Assembly (NCBI RefSeq): GCF_000190535.1
Contig: NC_015160.1
Span: forward strand, 868,001 to 932,000
DNA length: 64,000 nucleotides
DNA from: Odoribacter splanchnicus DSM 20712
GTDB lineage: Bacteria > Bacteroidota > Bacteroidia > Bacteroidales > Marinifilaceae
Direction of reading: 5' to 3'
Shown: positions 49,362 through 57,763 of the stretch, piece after piece
Position numbering within the stretch: the stretch's first letter is position 1
Layout of the letters: each line of letters begins with the position of its first letter
The notes under the pieces: generated by a model
What the model was told of the DNA's origin: nothing
What the model saw: the letters and a program-made list of their open reading frames with translations, nothing else
Databases searched by the model: none
Made by a program: the position numbers and the translations under genes

Positions 49362-50132
49362 TTATTTGTCAGCTTGTTTATACAGTACCTTCCCCCGTTG
49401 TTCGATCACCCATTTCCCGTCGAGCCGGCGTACATTGTAAGTGTCGTCATCTTCCTGGTTCCAGACATATCCTCCTGCAGGAAGAGTACGGCGGTCGAGC
49501 ACCGGATGATTATCATGCCCGGGAACATATACTTCTGCTTTTAACGAATCGGCAGCAAAAACGACATAAGCAGCCGAAGAACTGGATTTATCCGTTTCAG
49601 ACACCAACTGCACGCCGTCTTCGAACAAACGGATACAATTCTGTTTTACTTCCGACCAGGTATAACCTGCAGCTGCATTACATCCGTGATCGTCCTCGGC
49701 CACTCCGATGCGTTGGGTGGTATCGACAGGTACATACACGATGAGCAGTTGATCTTTTCCTTTAAGCTGCAACTCCTGATCCGTTACCATATACTGCTCT
49801 ACCTTGTTCAATGCCTTTAAATAAGCATCTTCGAAAGGCATATCCGGGCAAAACATCATGGTAGCCCCTCCGGTCTTAAAGGTCATTTTCCCTTTTTCCC
49901 CAACTTCATAAGTTCCGAAGAAACGATTACATCCTGCAGAACCATATACCGCACTACTATCGCTAAATACCAGAGTCGGAATTTGCTGAGGATTCTTTAC
50001 TTCCTTTCCATTTTCAGTCATCGACTTCAATTGCCATTCTTTGGCTCTTAACAAAGTCAGTGAATTGTCACTACTTTTACATCCGGTTACCGCAACCAGC
50101 AGCACCAACAACATTAATTTCATTTCTTTCAT
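49362..50132 (-). CDS. META-domain lipoprotein (HslJ-like)
   Basis: 256 residues. The N-terminus has a lipoprotein signal with lipobox VAVTGC. Residues about 25-125 form a META/HslJ domain (EWQLKSMTENGKEV, YGSAGCNRFFGTYEV, TMMFCPDMPFEDAYLKAL). The C-terminal half contains HGCNAAAGYTWSEVKQNCIRLFEDG, a pattern I recall after META domains in Bacteroidetes lipoproteins, with paired cysteines. HslJ is a heat- and stress-linked envelope lipoprotein in E. coli; a stress role here is inference. It has a clear terminator and is followed by repeat copy B. Confidence 0.8.
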   Translation of the reverse strand: MKEMKLMLLVLLVAVTGCKSSDNSLTLLRAKEWQLKSMTENGKEVKNPQQIPTLVFSDSSAVYGSAGCNRFFGTYEVGEKGKMTFKTGGATMMFCPDMPFEDAYLKALNKVEQYMVTDQELQLKGKDQLLIVYVPVDTTQRIGVAEDDHGCNAAAGYTWSEVKQNCIRLFEDGVQLVSETDKSSSSAAYVVFAADSLKAEVYVPGHDNHPVLDRRTLPAGGYVWNQEDDDTYNVRRLDGKWVIEQRGKVLYKQADK

Positions 50133-50168
50133 TGTTTTCCGTTTTTTATTATAATTATACAGTGCAAA

Positions 50169-51467
50169 CTATTCTTCTTCCCTGATTTCAGCAAATAAAT
50201 CGTATTCGTCTGCCCCGGTAATCACCATCCGGTAAAATTCACCGACTTGCAAAGTTCTCTCACCAGGAATCAAAACCTCGGGGTCTACTTCAGGAGAATC
50301 GTGTTCGGTACGCCCGACATAATACTCCTCTTCCTGCCGGTCGATAAGTACCTTCACAACCTGTCCGATTTGTGAACGCCCGATCTCTTCGGCTATACCG
50401 GCTTGTATCTGCATGATTCGCCCGGCCCGTTCCCTCTTGATTTCTTCGGGAACATCATCCTGATAATGCCGGTCACACCAGGTGTCGTCTTCATGTGAAT
50501 AAGGGAATACTCCCAAGCGTTCGAACCTCATTTCCCGGACAAATTCACAAAGTTCCTCAAAGTCTTCGGCAGTCTCCCCGGGATGTCCGGTCATTAGAGT
50601 CGTACGGATAAATATCCCAGGTACTTCCTGCCGGATTTTACGTATCAGTTCTATGGTTTGTTTCTTAGATATGCCTCTTCGCATCTGTTGCAGCATATGA
50701 TCACTACAATGTTGCAGGGCGATATCCAGGTATTTGCATACATTAGGACGTTCACGCATCACCGTTAACAATTCTAACGGAAATCCGGCCGGGTAAGCAT
50801 AATGCAGCTTAATCCATTCCAGGCCCTCTATATCTGCAATCCGCCCGATCAGTTCTGCCAACCGATTTTTTCCATACAAATCTATACCGTAATAAGTCAA
50901 GTCCTGAGCGACCACCAAAATTTCCTTGACTCCCCCCTTTACCAATGCCCGGCATTCTTCCAGCAATTCTTCAAAATCCCTGGACTTGTGTTTTCCGGTC
51001 ATGATCGGTATAGCACAATAAGAGCAAGTGCGGTTACATCCTTCCGAAATTTTCAGATAAGCATAATGGTCCGGTGTAGTTAAAACCCGTTGATTACGGA
51101 TCCGCTCGTCGAAATGTTCACCCATCCGCTCCAATACCCCTTTCCAATCGAACTTACCGAAAAAAGCATCAACCTCTGGAATTTCTTCTTGAAGTTCTGC
51201 TCCATAACGTTGTGATAAACAACCGATCACATATACTTGTTCTACAATCCCTTCTTTCTTCCGTTCCACTTGTTCCAAAATGGTATTTACCGATTCTTCT
51301 TTCGCATCCCCGATAAATCCACAGGTATTCACAATAACCACCTCTGCATCCGAATTTTCTACATCGGTTTCAGTATCATAGCCTGCCTGATCCAGTTGTT
51401 TCAACAGCATTTCGGTATCGACCAGATTCTTCGAACACCCCAGACTGATAATATTTACTTTTTTCAT
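50169..51467 (-). CDS. rimO: Ribosomal protein S12 methylthiotransferase RimO
   Basis: Radical SAM enzyme that methylthiolates the conserved Asp of ribosomal protein S12. 432 residues from the ATG of MKKVNIISLGCSKNLVDTEML. An upstream start at 51539 lies at the transcription start zone and is rejected. UPF0004 domain cysteines: LGCSKN, NTCGFIG and IGCLSQRYG. The radical SAM cluster is CNRTCSYC. A TRAM domain ends the protein. S12 specificity follows from the SLGCSKNLVD opening, which separates RimO from MiaB. Confidence 0.94.
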   Translation of the reverse strand: MKKVNIISLGCSKNLVDTEMLLKQLDQAGYDTETDVENSDAEVVIVNTCGFIGDAKEESVNTILEQVERKKEGIVEQVYVIGCLSQRYGAELQEEIPEVDAFFGKFDWKGVLERMGEHFDERIRNQRVLTTPDHYAYLKISEGCNRTCSYCAIPIMTGKHKSRDFEELLEECRALVKGGVKEILVVAQDLTYYGIDLYGKNRLAELIGRIADIEGLEWIKLHYAYPAGFPLELLTVMRERPNVCKYLDIALQHCSDHMLQQMRRGISKKQTIELIRKIRQEVPGIFIRTTLMTGHPGETAEDFEELCEFVREMRFERLGVFPYSHEDDTWCDRHYQDDVPEEIKRERAGRIMQIQAGIAEEIGRSQIGQVVKVLIDRQEEEYYVGRTEHDSPEVDPEVLIPGERTLQVGEFYRMVITGADEYDLFAEIREEE

Positions 51468-51536
51468 ATCGTCAAAAACATCTAAAAATACCCAAAGACG
51501 CTCTTCGGTCACCGAGGTTTTCAACTTTGGGGAGGG

Positions 51537-51544
51537 CAAAGGTA
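51537..51544 (-). promoter_or_regulatory. -7 box of rimO (TACCTTTG)
   Basis: Exact consensus on the minus strand, about 70 bp before the rimO ATG. It lies 12 bp from the oppositely directed box of the ygiQ-like gene. Confidence 0.7.
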
Positions 51545-51555
51545 CAAAAATTAGT

Positions 51556-51563
51556 TATCTTTG
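51556..51563 (+). promoter_or_regulatory. -7 box of the YgiQ-family gene (TATCTTTG)
   Basis: Exact consensus, 18 bp before the ATG at 51581; divergent and nearly overlapping with the rimO promoter. Confidence 0.75.
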
Positions 51564-51580
51564 CGCAATATCTCAAATGA

Positions 51581-53422
51581 ATGAATACGACGCAAACATT
51601 ACAATGGCTTCCAACTTCTGTCAGAGAAGTAAAGGAACGAGGCTGGGATGTTCCGGATGTCATCCTGTTCTCAGGAGATGCCTATGTCGACCATCCTTCT
51701 TTCGGAGGAGCTGTCGTAGGAAGATTACTGGAATCTCTGGGACTGAAAGTCGCTTTGGTGCCTCAACCCAACTGGCAGGATGATTTAAGGGATTTCCGAA
51801 AACTAGGTACTCCCCGTCTGTTCTTCGGTGTCAGTGCCGGAAGTATGGATTCGATGGTCAACCATTATACTGCTGCCAGACGCCGGAGGTCGGACGATGC
51901 CTATACCCCGGATGGACGGGCAGGTGCACGTCCCGATATGCCTTCGATCGTTTATACCCGTATCCTGAAAAAACTATATCCCGATACCCCGGTGATTATC
52001 GGAGGAATCGAAGCTTCTTTACGCCGTCTCAGCCATTACGATTACTGGAAGGATACCTTACAACCCTCTATCCTGATCGATAGTGGAGCCGATATGCTGA
52101 TCTACGGTATGGGAGAAAAACCGTTGACCGATATTTGCCGGTTGATGCAAAAAGGAATTCCCTTCCGCAATCTGACCAACATACCACAGACCGCCGTCCT
52201 GAGAGCCGGTGATGAAACTGTCGCGACCAATAAAAAGTGGCGAACGATCATTCTACACTCCCACGAATCTTGTCTGAGTAATAAAAAACACCATGCCGAA
52301 AATTTCCGGTATATCGAAGAAGAATCGAACAGTATCGAAGCGGCCCGTCTGATTCAGCCCGTAGATAACCGGCAAGTGATTGTCAATCCTCCTTATCCTC
52401 CGCCGACTACCCGGGAACTCGATGCCGTCTATGCTTTACCGTTCACCCGTCTGCCTCACCCCCGTTACAAAGGGAAAGAAATTCCGGCCTATAATATGAT
52501 CCGGCATTCCGTGACTTTGCACCGGGGATGCTTCGGGGGATGTGCTTTTTGCACCATCTCTGCCCATCAAGGAAAATTCATTGTTTCGCGCTCTCCTGAA
52601 TCGATACGGCAAGAGTTGGAACAAATCACCGCCATGCCCGACTTTAAAGGTACCGTTACCGACCTGGGAGGCCCCTCGGCCAATATGTATCACATGAAAG
52701 GTAAAAATGAGGAAATTTGCCGGTTGTGTAAACGGGCTTCCTGCGCCTATCCGACCGTATGTAAAAACCTGAATACAGACCACGGACCCTTATTACGAAT
52801 TTACGAAGAGGCCCGTCAGGTTCCCGGCATCAAACATTGCTTTATCGGTTCCGGGATCCGGTATGATTTGTGTTTAAGTGATACAGGAAATAAAGAAGTT
52901 GATAAAACGAATAGACGATATCTTGAGACTGTCATTCGTCACCACGTATCCGGACGTTTCAAAGTTGCTCCCGAACATTGTTCTCCTACAGTGTTAGGTT
53001 TGATGCGCAAACCTGCTTTCGGTTTGTTCCAGCAACTGAAATCGATTTTCGATGAGATTAACCGAAAACACCGTTTGAACGAACAAATCATTCCTTATTT
53101 TATCTCCTCTCATCCGGGTTGCCGCCCCGAAGATATGGCGGAATTAGCTGTAGCCACAAAAGCTCTGGATTTTAAACTCGAACAGGTGCAAGACTTTACC
53201 CCCACGCCGATGACTGTGGCGACCACCATTTACTATTCCGGTTATCACCCCTATTCGCTGCAAAAAATCGACACAGCAAAATCAGAAAAAGAAAAAAAAC
53301 AACAAAACATGTTTTTCTTTTGGTATAAAAGAGAATTCCGGGAACAGATCATGACCCTGCTCCGTAGAATCCATCGGGCGGATCTAATCCCGAAATTATA
53401 TGGAAAAGAGAGAGAAAAATAG
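51581..53422 (+). CDS. YgiQ-family radical SAM protein
   Basis: 613 residues. The N-terminal domain (about 1-290) has VILFSGDAYVDHPSFG and DMLIYGMGEKPLTDI, the UPF0313 pattern. The radical SAM cluster is CFGGCAFC near residue 317 (HRGCFGGCAFCTISAHQGK split at GGC). Also typical are VTDLGGPSANMYHMKG and VAPEHCSPTVLGLMRKP. The reaction is not known to me. Broadly conserved and usually a single-copy gene. The ATG at 51577 is out of frame; 51581 is the start. Confidence 0.92.
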   Translation: MNTTQTLQWLPTSVREVKERGWDVPDVILFSGDAYVDHPSFGGAVVGRLLESLGLKVALVPQPNWQDDLRDFRKLGTPRLFFGVSAGSMDSMVNHYTAARRRRSDDAYTPDGRAGARPDMPSIVYTRILKKLYPDTPVIIGGIEASLRRLSHYDYWKDTLQPSILIDSGADMLIYGMGEKPLTDICRLMQKGIPFRNLTNIPQTAVLRAGDETVATNKKWRTIILHSHESCLSNKKHHAENFRYIEEESNSIEAARLIQPVDNRQVIVNPPYPPPTTRELDAVYALPFTRLPHPRYKGKEIPAYNMIRHSVTLHRGCFGGCAFCTISAHQGKFIVSRSPESIRQELEQITAMPDFKGTVTDLGGPSANMYHMKGKNEEICRLCKRASCAYPTVCKNLNTDHGPLLRIYEEARQVPGIKHCFIGSGIRYDLCLSDTGNKEVDKTNRRYLETVIRHHVSGRFKVAPEHCSPTVLGLMRKPAFGLFQQLKSIFDEINRKHRLNEQIIPYFISSHPGCRPEDMAELAVATKALDFKLEQVQDFTPTPMTVATTIYYSGYHPYSLQKIDTAKSEKEKKQQNMFFFWYKREFREQIMTLLRRIHRADLIPKLYGKEREK

Positions 53423-53454
53423 AATCAATGTTTTAATTATTCAGGACGATTCGT

Positions 53455-53462
53455 TAACTTTG
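53455..53462 (+). promoter_or_regulatory. -7 box of the TPR lipoprotein gene (TAACTTTG)
   Basis: Exact consensus 50 bp before the ATG at 53512. Confidence 0.7.
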
Positions 53463-53511
53463 TCAAATCGTTGGGCATCTGCCCGAATAGTGTATAGAAA
53501 ATCATATTCCA

Positions 53512-54258
53512 ATGAGATATCAATTATTGCTTATAGTAGTAATTTTCCTGACAGCCTGTAACAGTAAAGTGAAACAGGCTAATAAGCGTGGACTGGAATA
53601 TATGAAACAAAACCTGTATGAGCAAGCGATTACCGAGTTCGACAACGCTCTGAGTATAAACAATACCTGGTTTCCGGTTTATTACAACCGGGCTATTTCG
53701 TATGCCAATACCCGCCGTTACAAAGAAGCTTTAGCAGATTTCAACTATGTCATAGCCAATTATCCGGATCATGCAGATGCTTATTTTAACCGGGGTATTC
53801 TTTATGAAAATCTGGGTATTTATGCCAATGCCATTCAGGACTATTCCCAGACGATCAGCCTGCGTCCCGATTTTATCCAGGCTTACCATTACCGGGGAAT
53901 AGCCCGGTTCAGGATGAACGATCTCGAAGGGGCTTTAAAAGATTATAACGAAGCCCTGCGCCTCGGAAAAAATGTCGATTTAGAAGTTGCGAAGGCAAAA
54001 GAATTCGGTTTGAATTCCAGTGCTCTGTATTTCAATCGGGGAGTAGTATTGCAGAAACAAGGCCAACTAGAAGCAGCGGTCAGGGATTACACCGAAGCGA
54101 TCGATATCGATCCTTCGAGTGCCCGTTCCTATTATAACCGGGCCATTGCTAAAATGGCACTCTACCAATCCGAGGAAGCTTTAAAAGACCTGGAGATCGC
54201 TTCCCGGTTGGGCTTTGAAGCAGCCGACAAGGTGATCGCCGATTATTTCAAGAACTAA
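53512..54258 (+). CDS. TPR-repeat lipoprotein
   Basis: 248 residues. Lipobox IFLTAC places the lipid-modified Cys near residue 16. About six tetratricopeptide repeats follow (EQAITEFDNALSIN, KEALADFNYVIANYP, ANAIQDYSQTISLRP, EGALKDYNEALRLG, EAAVRDYTEAIDIDP, EEALKDLEIAS). It is a scaffold-type protein of the periplasm or inner face of the outer membrane. It lies 39 bp before a thioredoxin-fold protein gene, perhaps co-transcribed. Partner unknown. Confidence 0.88.
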   Translation: MRYQLLLIVVIFLTACNSKVKQANKRGLEYMKQNLYEQAITEFDNALSINNTWFPVYYNRAISYANTRRYKEALADFNYVIANYPDHADAYFNRGILYENLGIYANAIQDYSQTISLRPDFIQAYHYRGIARFRMNDLEGALKDYNEALRLGKNVDLEVAKAKEFGLNSSALYFNRGVVLQKQGQLEAAVRDYTEAIDIDPSSARSYYNRAIAKMALYQSEEALKDLEIASRLGFEAADKVIADYFKN

Positions 54259-54297
54259 GTATAGCCCGAAAGGGTATTTAGGTGTGTGTATAATTCG

Positions 54298-55758
54298 ATG
54301 AATATGAAAAATTTATTCTTACTTTTGGTATGCGGACTGTGCTTTCAGTCCGTCGGTTCGTTTGCACAGGGATATAAAATCCAGGTGAATATTCCACAAA
54401 TGTCTAATAAACAAGTTATCCTCGCCAATTATTTCGAGGGAAAAGTTTACGCTGTAGATACGGCCCAAATCAATAGCAACGGTACGGGATATTTCCAGAA
54501 AAACAATAAAAAACTGGCACGGGGAATGTATATTCTCCTTTTCTCCCCCAGTAATTATTTCGATATTATGATCGGGGATAACCAAAATTTTTCCATCACA
54601 ACCGATACCCTCCAGGTCATAGATAAAATCCGTTTTGAAGGTTCGCCTGAAAATACAGCTTTTCTGGGTTTTCAAAAAGTAATGACTTCGGCAACCCAAA
54701 AAAGCCGGCAGATCAAAGAAGCCATGGAAAAAGATCCGGCAAAAACAAGCCCCGAAGCAAAAAAGAAATATTCCGCCCGATTCGATCAGATCGATAAGGA
54801 AGTCCGTGATCATATCGCCGGACTTTGCAAACAATTTCCGAACTCGGCTTTAGCTACCTTCGCCAATTTTACACTCTCCGTTCCTACTCCTGATTTTTCA
54901 AAAGAAATACCTGAAAATACCCCCAACCGGGATTTTGAAATACAAAAAAAAGAATACCTCTTTTCAAAGGCACATTATTGGGACAATACTAATTTTCAGG
55001 ACAGTACTTTAATCCGCACTCCTATTTTCAAAAGTAAGCTCGACGAATTCTTCAATACCAGAGTATTGATGATTCCGGATAGTGTCTATAAAGAATCGGT
55101 GAATATCATTGAAAAATCGAGAGGTTGTAAAGCCATGTTCCGCTATCTGGTAAGCTATTGTTTCAATTATGCCCTATCGAACAAGTATATGGGAATGGAG
55201 GCCGCCTTTGTATATCTGGCAAAAAAATATTACCTGACAGGCGAGGCCGACTGGGTAGACAAAAAGACCCTCGAAAATATCGAACGGGAAGTGATCCTTA
55301 CGCAATATAATCTGATCGGCCTGAAAGCGCAGGAATTGAAGCTGCCGACTATGGACGGCGATTGGGTCAGTCTATATGAAACCGAAGCCCCCTTTACGTT
55401 ATTGCTCTTCTGGGAAGCCGATTGCGGACATTGTAAAAAACAGGTACCTCAGGTCAAAACAGGATTACTGGATAAATTCAAACCTTATGGTTTCAAAGTA
55501 TTTGCCGTACACACTCAGAACGATAAAGAAAAATGGGAAAATTTTGTTACCGAACATGAACTATTCGATTTCATCAACTGTTGGGATCCTCAGAATCAAA
55601 CTAATTTCAGGGTATACTATCACATCGATTCTACTCCGGTCATGTATCTCCTGGATAAGGAAAAAAAAATCATCGCCAAGAAACTGGATATCGAACAATT
55701 TGCAGATATCCTAACCAAAGAATATAAAAGAATCGGTGTCGAAGTGAAAAACGTTTAG
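54298..55758 (+). CDS. Periplasmic thioredoxin-fold protein (TlpA/AhpC-like, DUF5106 type)
   Basis: 486 residues from the ATG of MNMKNLF; a GTG four codons upstream is less likely. Signal peptide LFLLLVCGLCFQSVGSFAQ. The N-terminal about 110 residues resemble the DUF4369-like beta domain common before thioredoxin domains in Bacteroidetes, followed by a helical part. The C-terminal thioredoxin domain has LLFWEADCGHCKKQVP, so the redox pair is CGHC, and a cis-Pro region (HIDSTPVMYLLD). Probably keeps periplasmic cysteines reduced or isomerised. The 3' end overlaps the convergent RyR gene by 4 bp. Confidence 0.85.
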   Translation: MNMKNLFLLLVCGLCFQSVGSFAQGYKIQVNIPQMSNKQVILANYFEGKVYAVDTAQINSNGTGYFQKNNKKLARGMYILLFSPSNYFDIMIGDNQNFSITTDTLQVIDKIRFEGSPENTAFLGFQKVMTSATQKSRQIKEAMEKDPAKTSPEAKKKYSARFDQIDKEVRDHIAGLCKQFPNSALATFANFTLSVPTPDFSKEIPENTPNRDFEIQKKEYLFSKAHYWDNTNFQDSTLIRTPIFKSKLDEFFNTRVLMIPDSVYKESVNIIEKSRGCKAMFRYLVSYCFNYALSNKYMGMEAAFVYLAKKYYLTGEADWVDKKTLENIEREVILTQYNLIGLKAQELKLPTMDGDWVSLYETEAPFTLLLFWEADCGHCKKQVPQVKTGLLDKFKPYGFKVFAVHTQNDKEKWENFVTEHELFDFINCWDPQNQTNFRVYYHIDSTPVMYLLDKEKKIIAKKLDIEQFADILTKEYKRIGVEVKNV

Positions 55759-56051
55759 TTTTTCACTTTTTTTATCCCGAAGCCGATTTTCTGAATCAAT
55801 TTTAAAGTCTCCATGGCTGTCCGGCGGTCGTAATCTTTTTCCGTTTCGGACAATTCCTCATAAGGCACCAAACCGGGATGAGTACGAAGCATATCATTTC
55901 TTTCGGAACCATATTTCCATCCTTCGGCCAAACGGCCTGCAGCCCATACTTCATGTACATTTTTTGCAATGATCTCGGCCAATTCGCATAATTCCGAAGG
56001 TAGTTGTATATCGCTGACATCTATCGGGGCCGGAATATAATCTGATTTCAT
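55755..56051 (-). CDS. RyR-domain protein
   Basis: 98 residues, almost wholly a single RyR domain: LPSELCELAEIIAKNVHEVWAAGRLAEGWKYG, then LRTHPGLVPYEELSETEKDYDR and TAMETLKLI. Such domains were named after ryanodine receptors and occur singly in many gut Bacteroidetes and phages. Ligand unknown; nucleotide-derivative sensing has been suggested for similar domains, which I cannot test. It has its own consensus promoter and is divergent from the Fic gene. Confidence 0.88.
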   Translation of the reverse strand: MKSDYIPAPIDVSDIQLPSELCELAEIIAKNVHEVWAAGRLAEGWKYGSERNDMLRTHPGLVPYEELSETEKDYDRRTAMETLKLIQKIGFGIKKVKN

Positions 56052-56072
56052 CGTTCGATCGTTTTATTTGTA

Positions 56073-56080
56073 CAAAGATA
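56073..56080 (-). promoter_or_regulatory. -7 box of the RyR gene (TATCTTTG)
   Basis: Exact consensus on the minus strand, 21 bp before the ATG at 56051. Confidence 0.7.
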
Positions 56081-56295
56081 CAGATTTATTTCCGACACGA
56101 GGTGTCTTAACACCGGGTCTTTGAAACGGATTTTTAGAATAACCCGCTTCTCTCCTTTGTCTATGATCTCCTATTCGGCAGTTCGATAAAACAAAATTCG
56201 GGGAAATAAAGTATAAGCGGTTATAAAGATAAGCATCTGAAAAATAAGTCCTGAAAAATACTTATATTTACAGCAGTCTATTCAGCTATTTTGTC

Positions 56296-56871
56296 ATGAG
56301 CAAGTATACGACAAATGAAGAAGAAAGCCAATGTCTGCCTAACCGGCTCGGTTTAACCCGTCCCGGGGAGATTGCAGAAGCAGAATTCGAAGGATTCCTG
56401 TTAGCTGAAATCATGCTGACCGAAACACTGACTACCGCCACTCGTTTCGACTGTCAATATATCCGCAATATACATAAACTGGCTCTGAAAGAACTCTACA
56501 CCTTTGCAGGAAGATACCGGACGGTCAATATGTCGAAAGGAGGATTCCTCTTCCCTTCTGCTCTGTTTATACCACAGAGCATGCAATTTTTTGAAGATGA
56601 AATTCTGAAAAAATTACCCGATACTTATCCCGATAAGGCTTCTTTAGCCAAAGATGTAGCCATCGTCCACGGAGAATTGCTTTTCATCCATCCTTTTCGG
56701 GAAGGAAATGGCCGGACGGCCCGTATCCTGGCGAATCTAATGGTACGCAAACAAGGCTATGAAGGATTAAGGTTCGATAAAATACATTTCAGGGACTACG
56801 TCGTTGCTGTACAGCGGGTCAGCGAAAAAAATTATCTCCCGATGCAAAGAATTATAGAAACTATTTTTTGA
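56296..56871 (+). CDS. Fic-family AMPylase-type protein
   Basis: 191 residues. The catalytic motif HPFREGNGRTAR begins at His132, a full match to HxFx(D/E)GNGRxxR, so it should be active as an AMP or nucleotide transferase on protein hydroxyls. The target-binding flap is GGFLFPSA. The N-terminus (NRLGLTRPGEIAEAEFEGFLLAE) is typical of short stand-alone Fic proteins and carries no [ST]xxxE[GN] inhibitory helix, so an outside antitoxin is expected. The candidate lies on the opposite strand at the 3' end, overlapping by 11 bp. Function as toxin is inferred from architecture. Confidence 0.9.
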   Translation: MSKYTTNEEESQCLPNRLGLTRPGEIAEAEFEGFLLAEIMLTETLTTATRFDCQYIRNIHKLALKELYTFAGRYRTVNMSKGGFLFPSALFIPQSMQFFEDEILKKLPDTYPDKASLAKDVAIVHGELLFIHPFREGNGRTARILANLMVRKQGYEGLRFDKIHFRDYVVAVQRVSEKNYLPMQRIIETIF

Positions 56872-57028
56872 GTTTTTCATTTACCCGGGCATAAATAGCC
56901 TGAACTTTTGCTTCCGGAATAAAAATCCCTTCTATACGGAAAGAAGCTATCATAGAATCAAGGATAAATTTTCGTTCGGTAGGACGTACCGGAGTGATAA
57001 AAACTGTGTTTTTCGATATCTTTTTCAT
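56861..57028 (-). CDS. VbhA-like antitoxin candidate for the Fic protein
   Basis: 55 residues from the ATG of MKKISKNTV; an upstream start at 57043 would read through the -7 box. The core is LDSMIASFRIEGIFIPE, with Ser29-x3-Glu33-Gly34 matching the [ST]xxxE[GN] motif by which VbhA-type antitoxins put a Glu into the Fic active site. Small helical ends surround it. Placement right next to a class-I-type Fic gene supports the call. What is unusual is the tail-to-tail order, since known antitoxin genes usually lie upstream on the same strand. Confidence 0.75.
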   Translation of the reverse strand: MKKISKNTVFITPVRPTERKFILDSMIASFRIEGIFIPEAKVQAIYARVNEKLKK

Positions 57029-57032
57029 GTTA

Positions 57033-57040
57033 CAAATATA
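57033..57040 (-). promoter_or_regulatory. -7 box of the antitoxin gene (TATATTTG)
   Basis: Exact consensus on the minus strand, only 4 bases before the ATG, so the mRNA would be almost leaderless. A TTTG motif about 22 bp further upstream could be the -33 box. Confidence 0.65.
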
Positions 57041-57090
57041 CAAAAAATCCCCCTAAAAACCTCAAACAAACAGCATTTTTTATCGATTTT

Positions 57091-57264
57091 TCAGCTATCC
57101 GAAATCTTAAATTTCGACAATAATTCTTTTACAATTTGCGCATGAAGCTCTACTGAGAAAGGAACTGTCCACACCAGATCATTCTTTTCACACACCACTG
57201 TCAATAATCCCTCTGCAAGTAGATTAGACAGATTAATACTTTTTTCATGTTTCACCTTTTTCAT
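57091..57264 (-). CDS. Small protein of unknown function upstream of the antitoxin
   Basis: 57 residues from the ATG of MKKVKHEKSINLSNLLAEG; an upstream TTG adds six. The product reads as one compact helical and beta unit ending LHAQIVKELLSKFKISDS, with one Cys and no membrane segment. It lies 62 bp before the antitoxin start on the same strand. I recognise no family. It may be part of the Fic locus or an unrelated small gene. A TATCTTGG just upstream is a near match to the -7 box. Confidence 0.45.
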   Translation of the reverse strand: MKKVKHEKSINLSNLLAEGLLTVVCEKNDLVWTVPFSVELHAQIVKELLSKFKISDS

Positions 57265-57282
57265 TGTATGCCCACACTCCAA

Positions 57283-57591
57283 GATATAGAAGTGACCGAT
57301 AGTCTACCTCTCAATAGTGGAGTCGGCAGTCCCAGAAATAAGAGGATAAACGTATCGCTCACATATCTCTACGCGACATACAGTTCATCTTTCTTATTTC
57401 GTAAAAGTTTTGCCGACTTCCTATTGAAAAAGATTAAACTTTACATCATGTTATTACAAACTTGGGTACAACTCTTTGTACCGAAACAAAGGTAATAACT
57501 ATTTTTAGATAAAAAAGCAAATGAATTATACAATTTATTCATTTTAGCTAAAATTTTATTCTATCTACTTTGGACTATATTATTCCTATAT
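57283..57591. other. Gene-poor gap
   Basis: AT-rich stretch between the small gene and the PorE-like operon end. It holds a minus-strand TACCTTTG promoter match at 57487-57494 and a small GGTACAA / TTGTACC hairpin near 57463-57479. I see no convincing gene. Confidence 0.4.
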
Positions 57592-57616
57592 AAAAAAAAA
57601 CCACGCTTTCACGTGG
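57592..57616 (-). terminator. Terminator downstream of the PorE-like gene
   Basis: CCACG / CGTGG stem with a 6-base loop, followed on the minus strand by nine T. Confidence 0.8.
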
Positions 57617-57637
57617 CTCCTTTAAACAGGAAAGGAT

Positions 57638-57763
57638 TTATTTTTTCCGGGAATACTTATATTCCAATATAAATGCAATCAATAATCCGAGCCCTCCGAA
57701 GAACAGTACACAACCGCAATAGCCCGATTACCGGTTACGAAAGACTTTTTTGAAATAGTTCAA
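57638..57763 (-). pseudogene. Possible small membrane protein ORF with an in-frame stop
   Basis: Right after the PorE-like stop, a minus-strand frame reads LNYFKKVFRNR, then TAA, then SGYCGCVLFFGGLGLLIAFI and EYKYSRKK before its final stop. The second part is a well-formed transmembrane helix with a basic tail, and both parts share one frame, with TAA (57728-57730) where a sense codon would fit. No ATG is present; TTG at 57763 overlaps the upstream stop. This could be a gene killed by one base change, or chance. Confidence 0.25.

Noticed and set aside
51468..51539. Longer rimO start at 51539
   Set aside because: It lies at or before the expected transcription start from the TACCTTTG box; the SLGCSKN opening fits the ATG at 51467.
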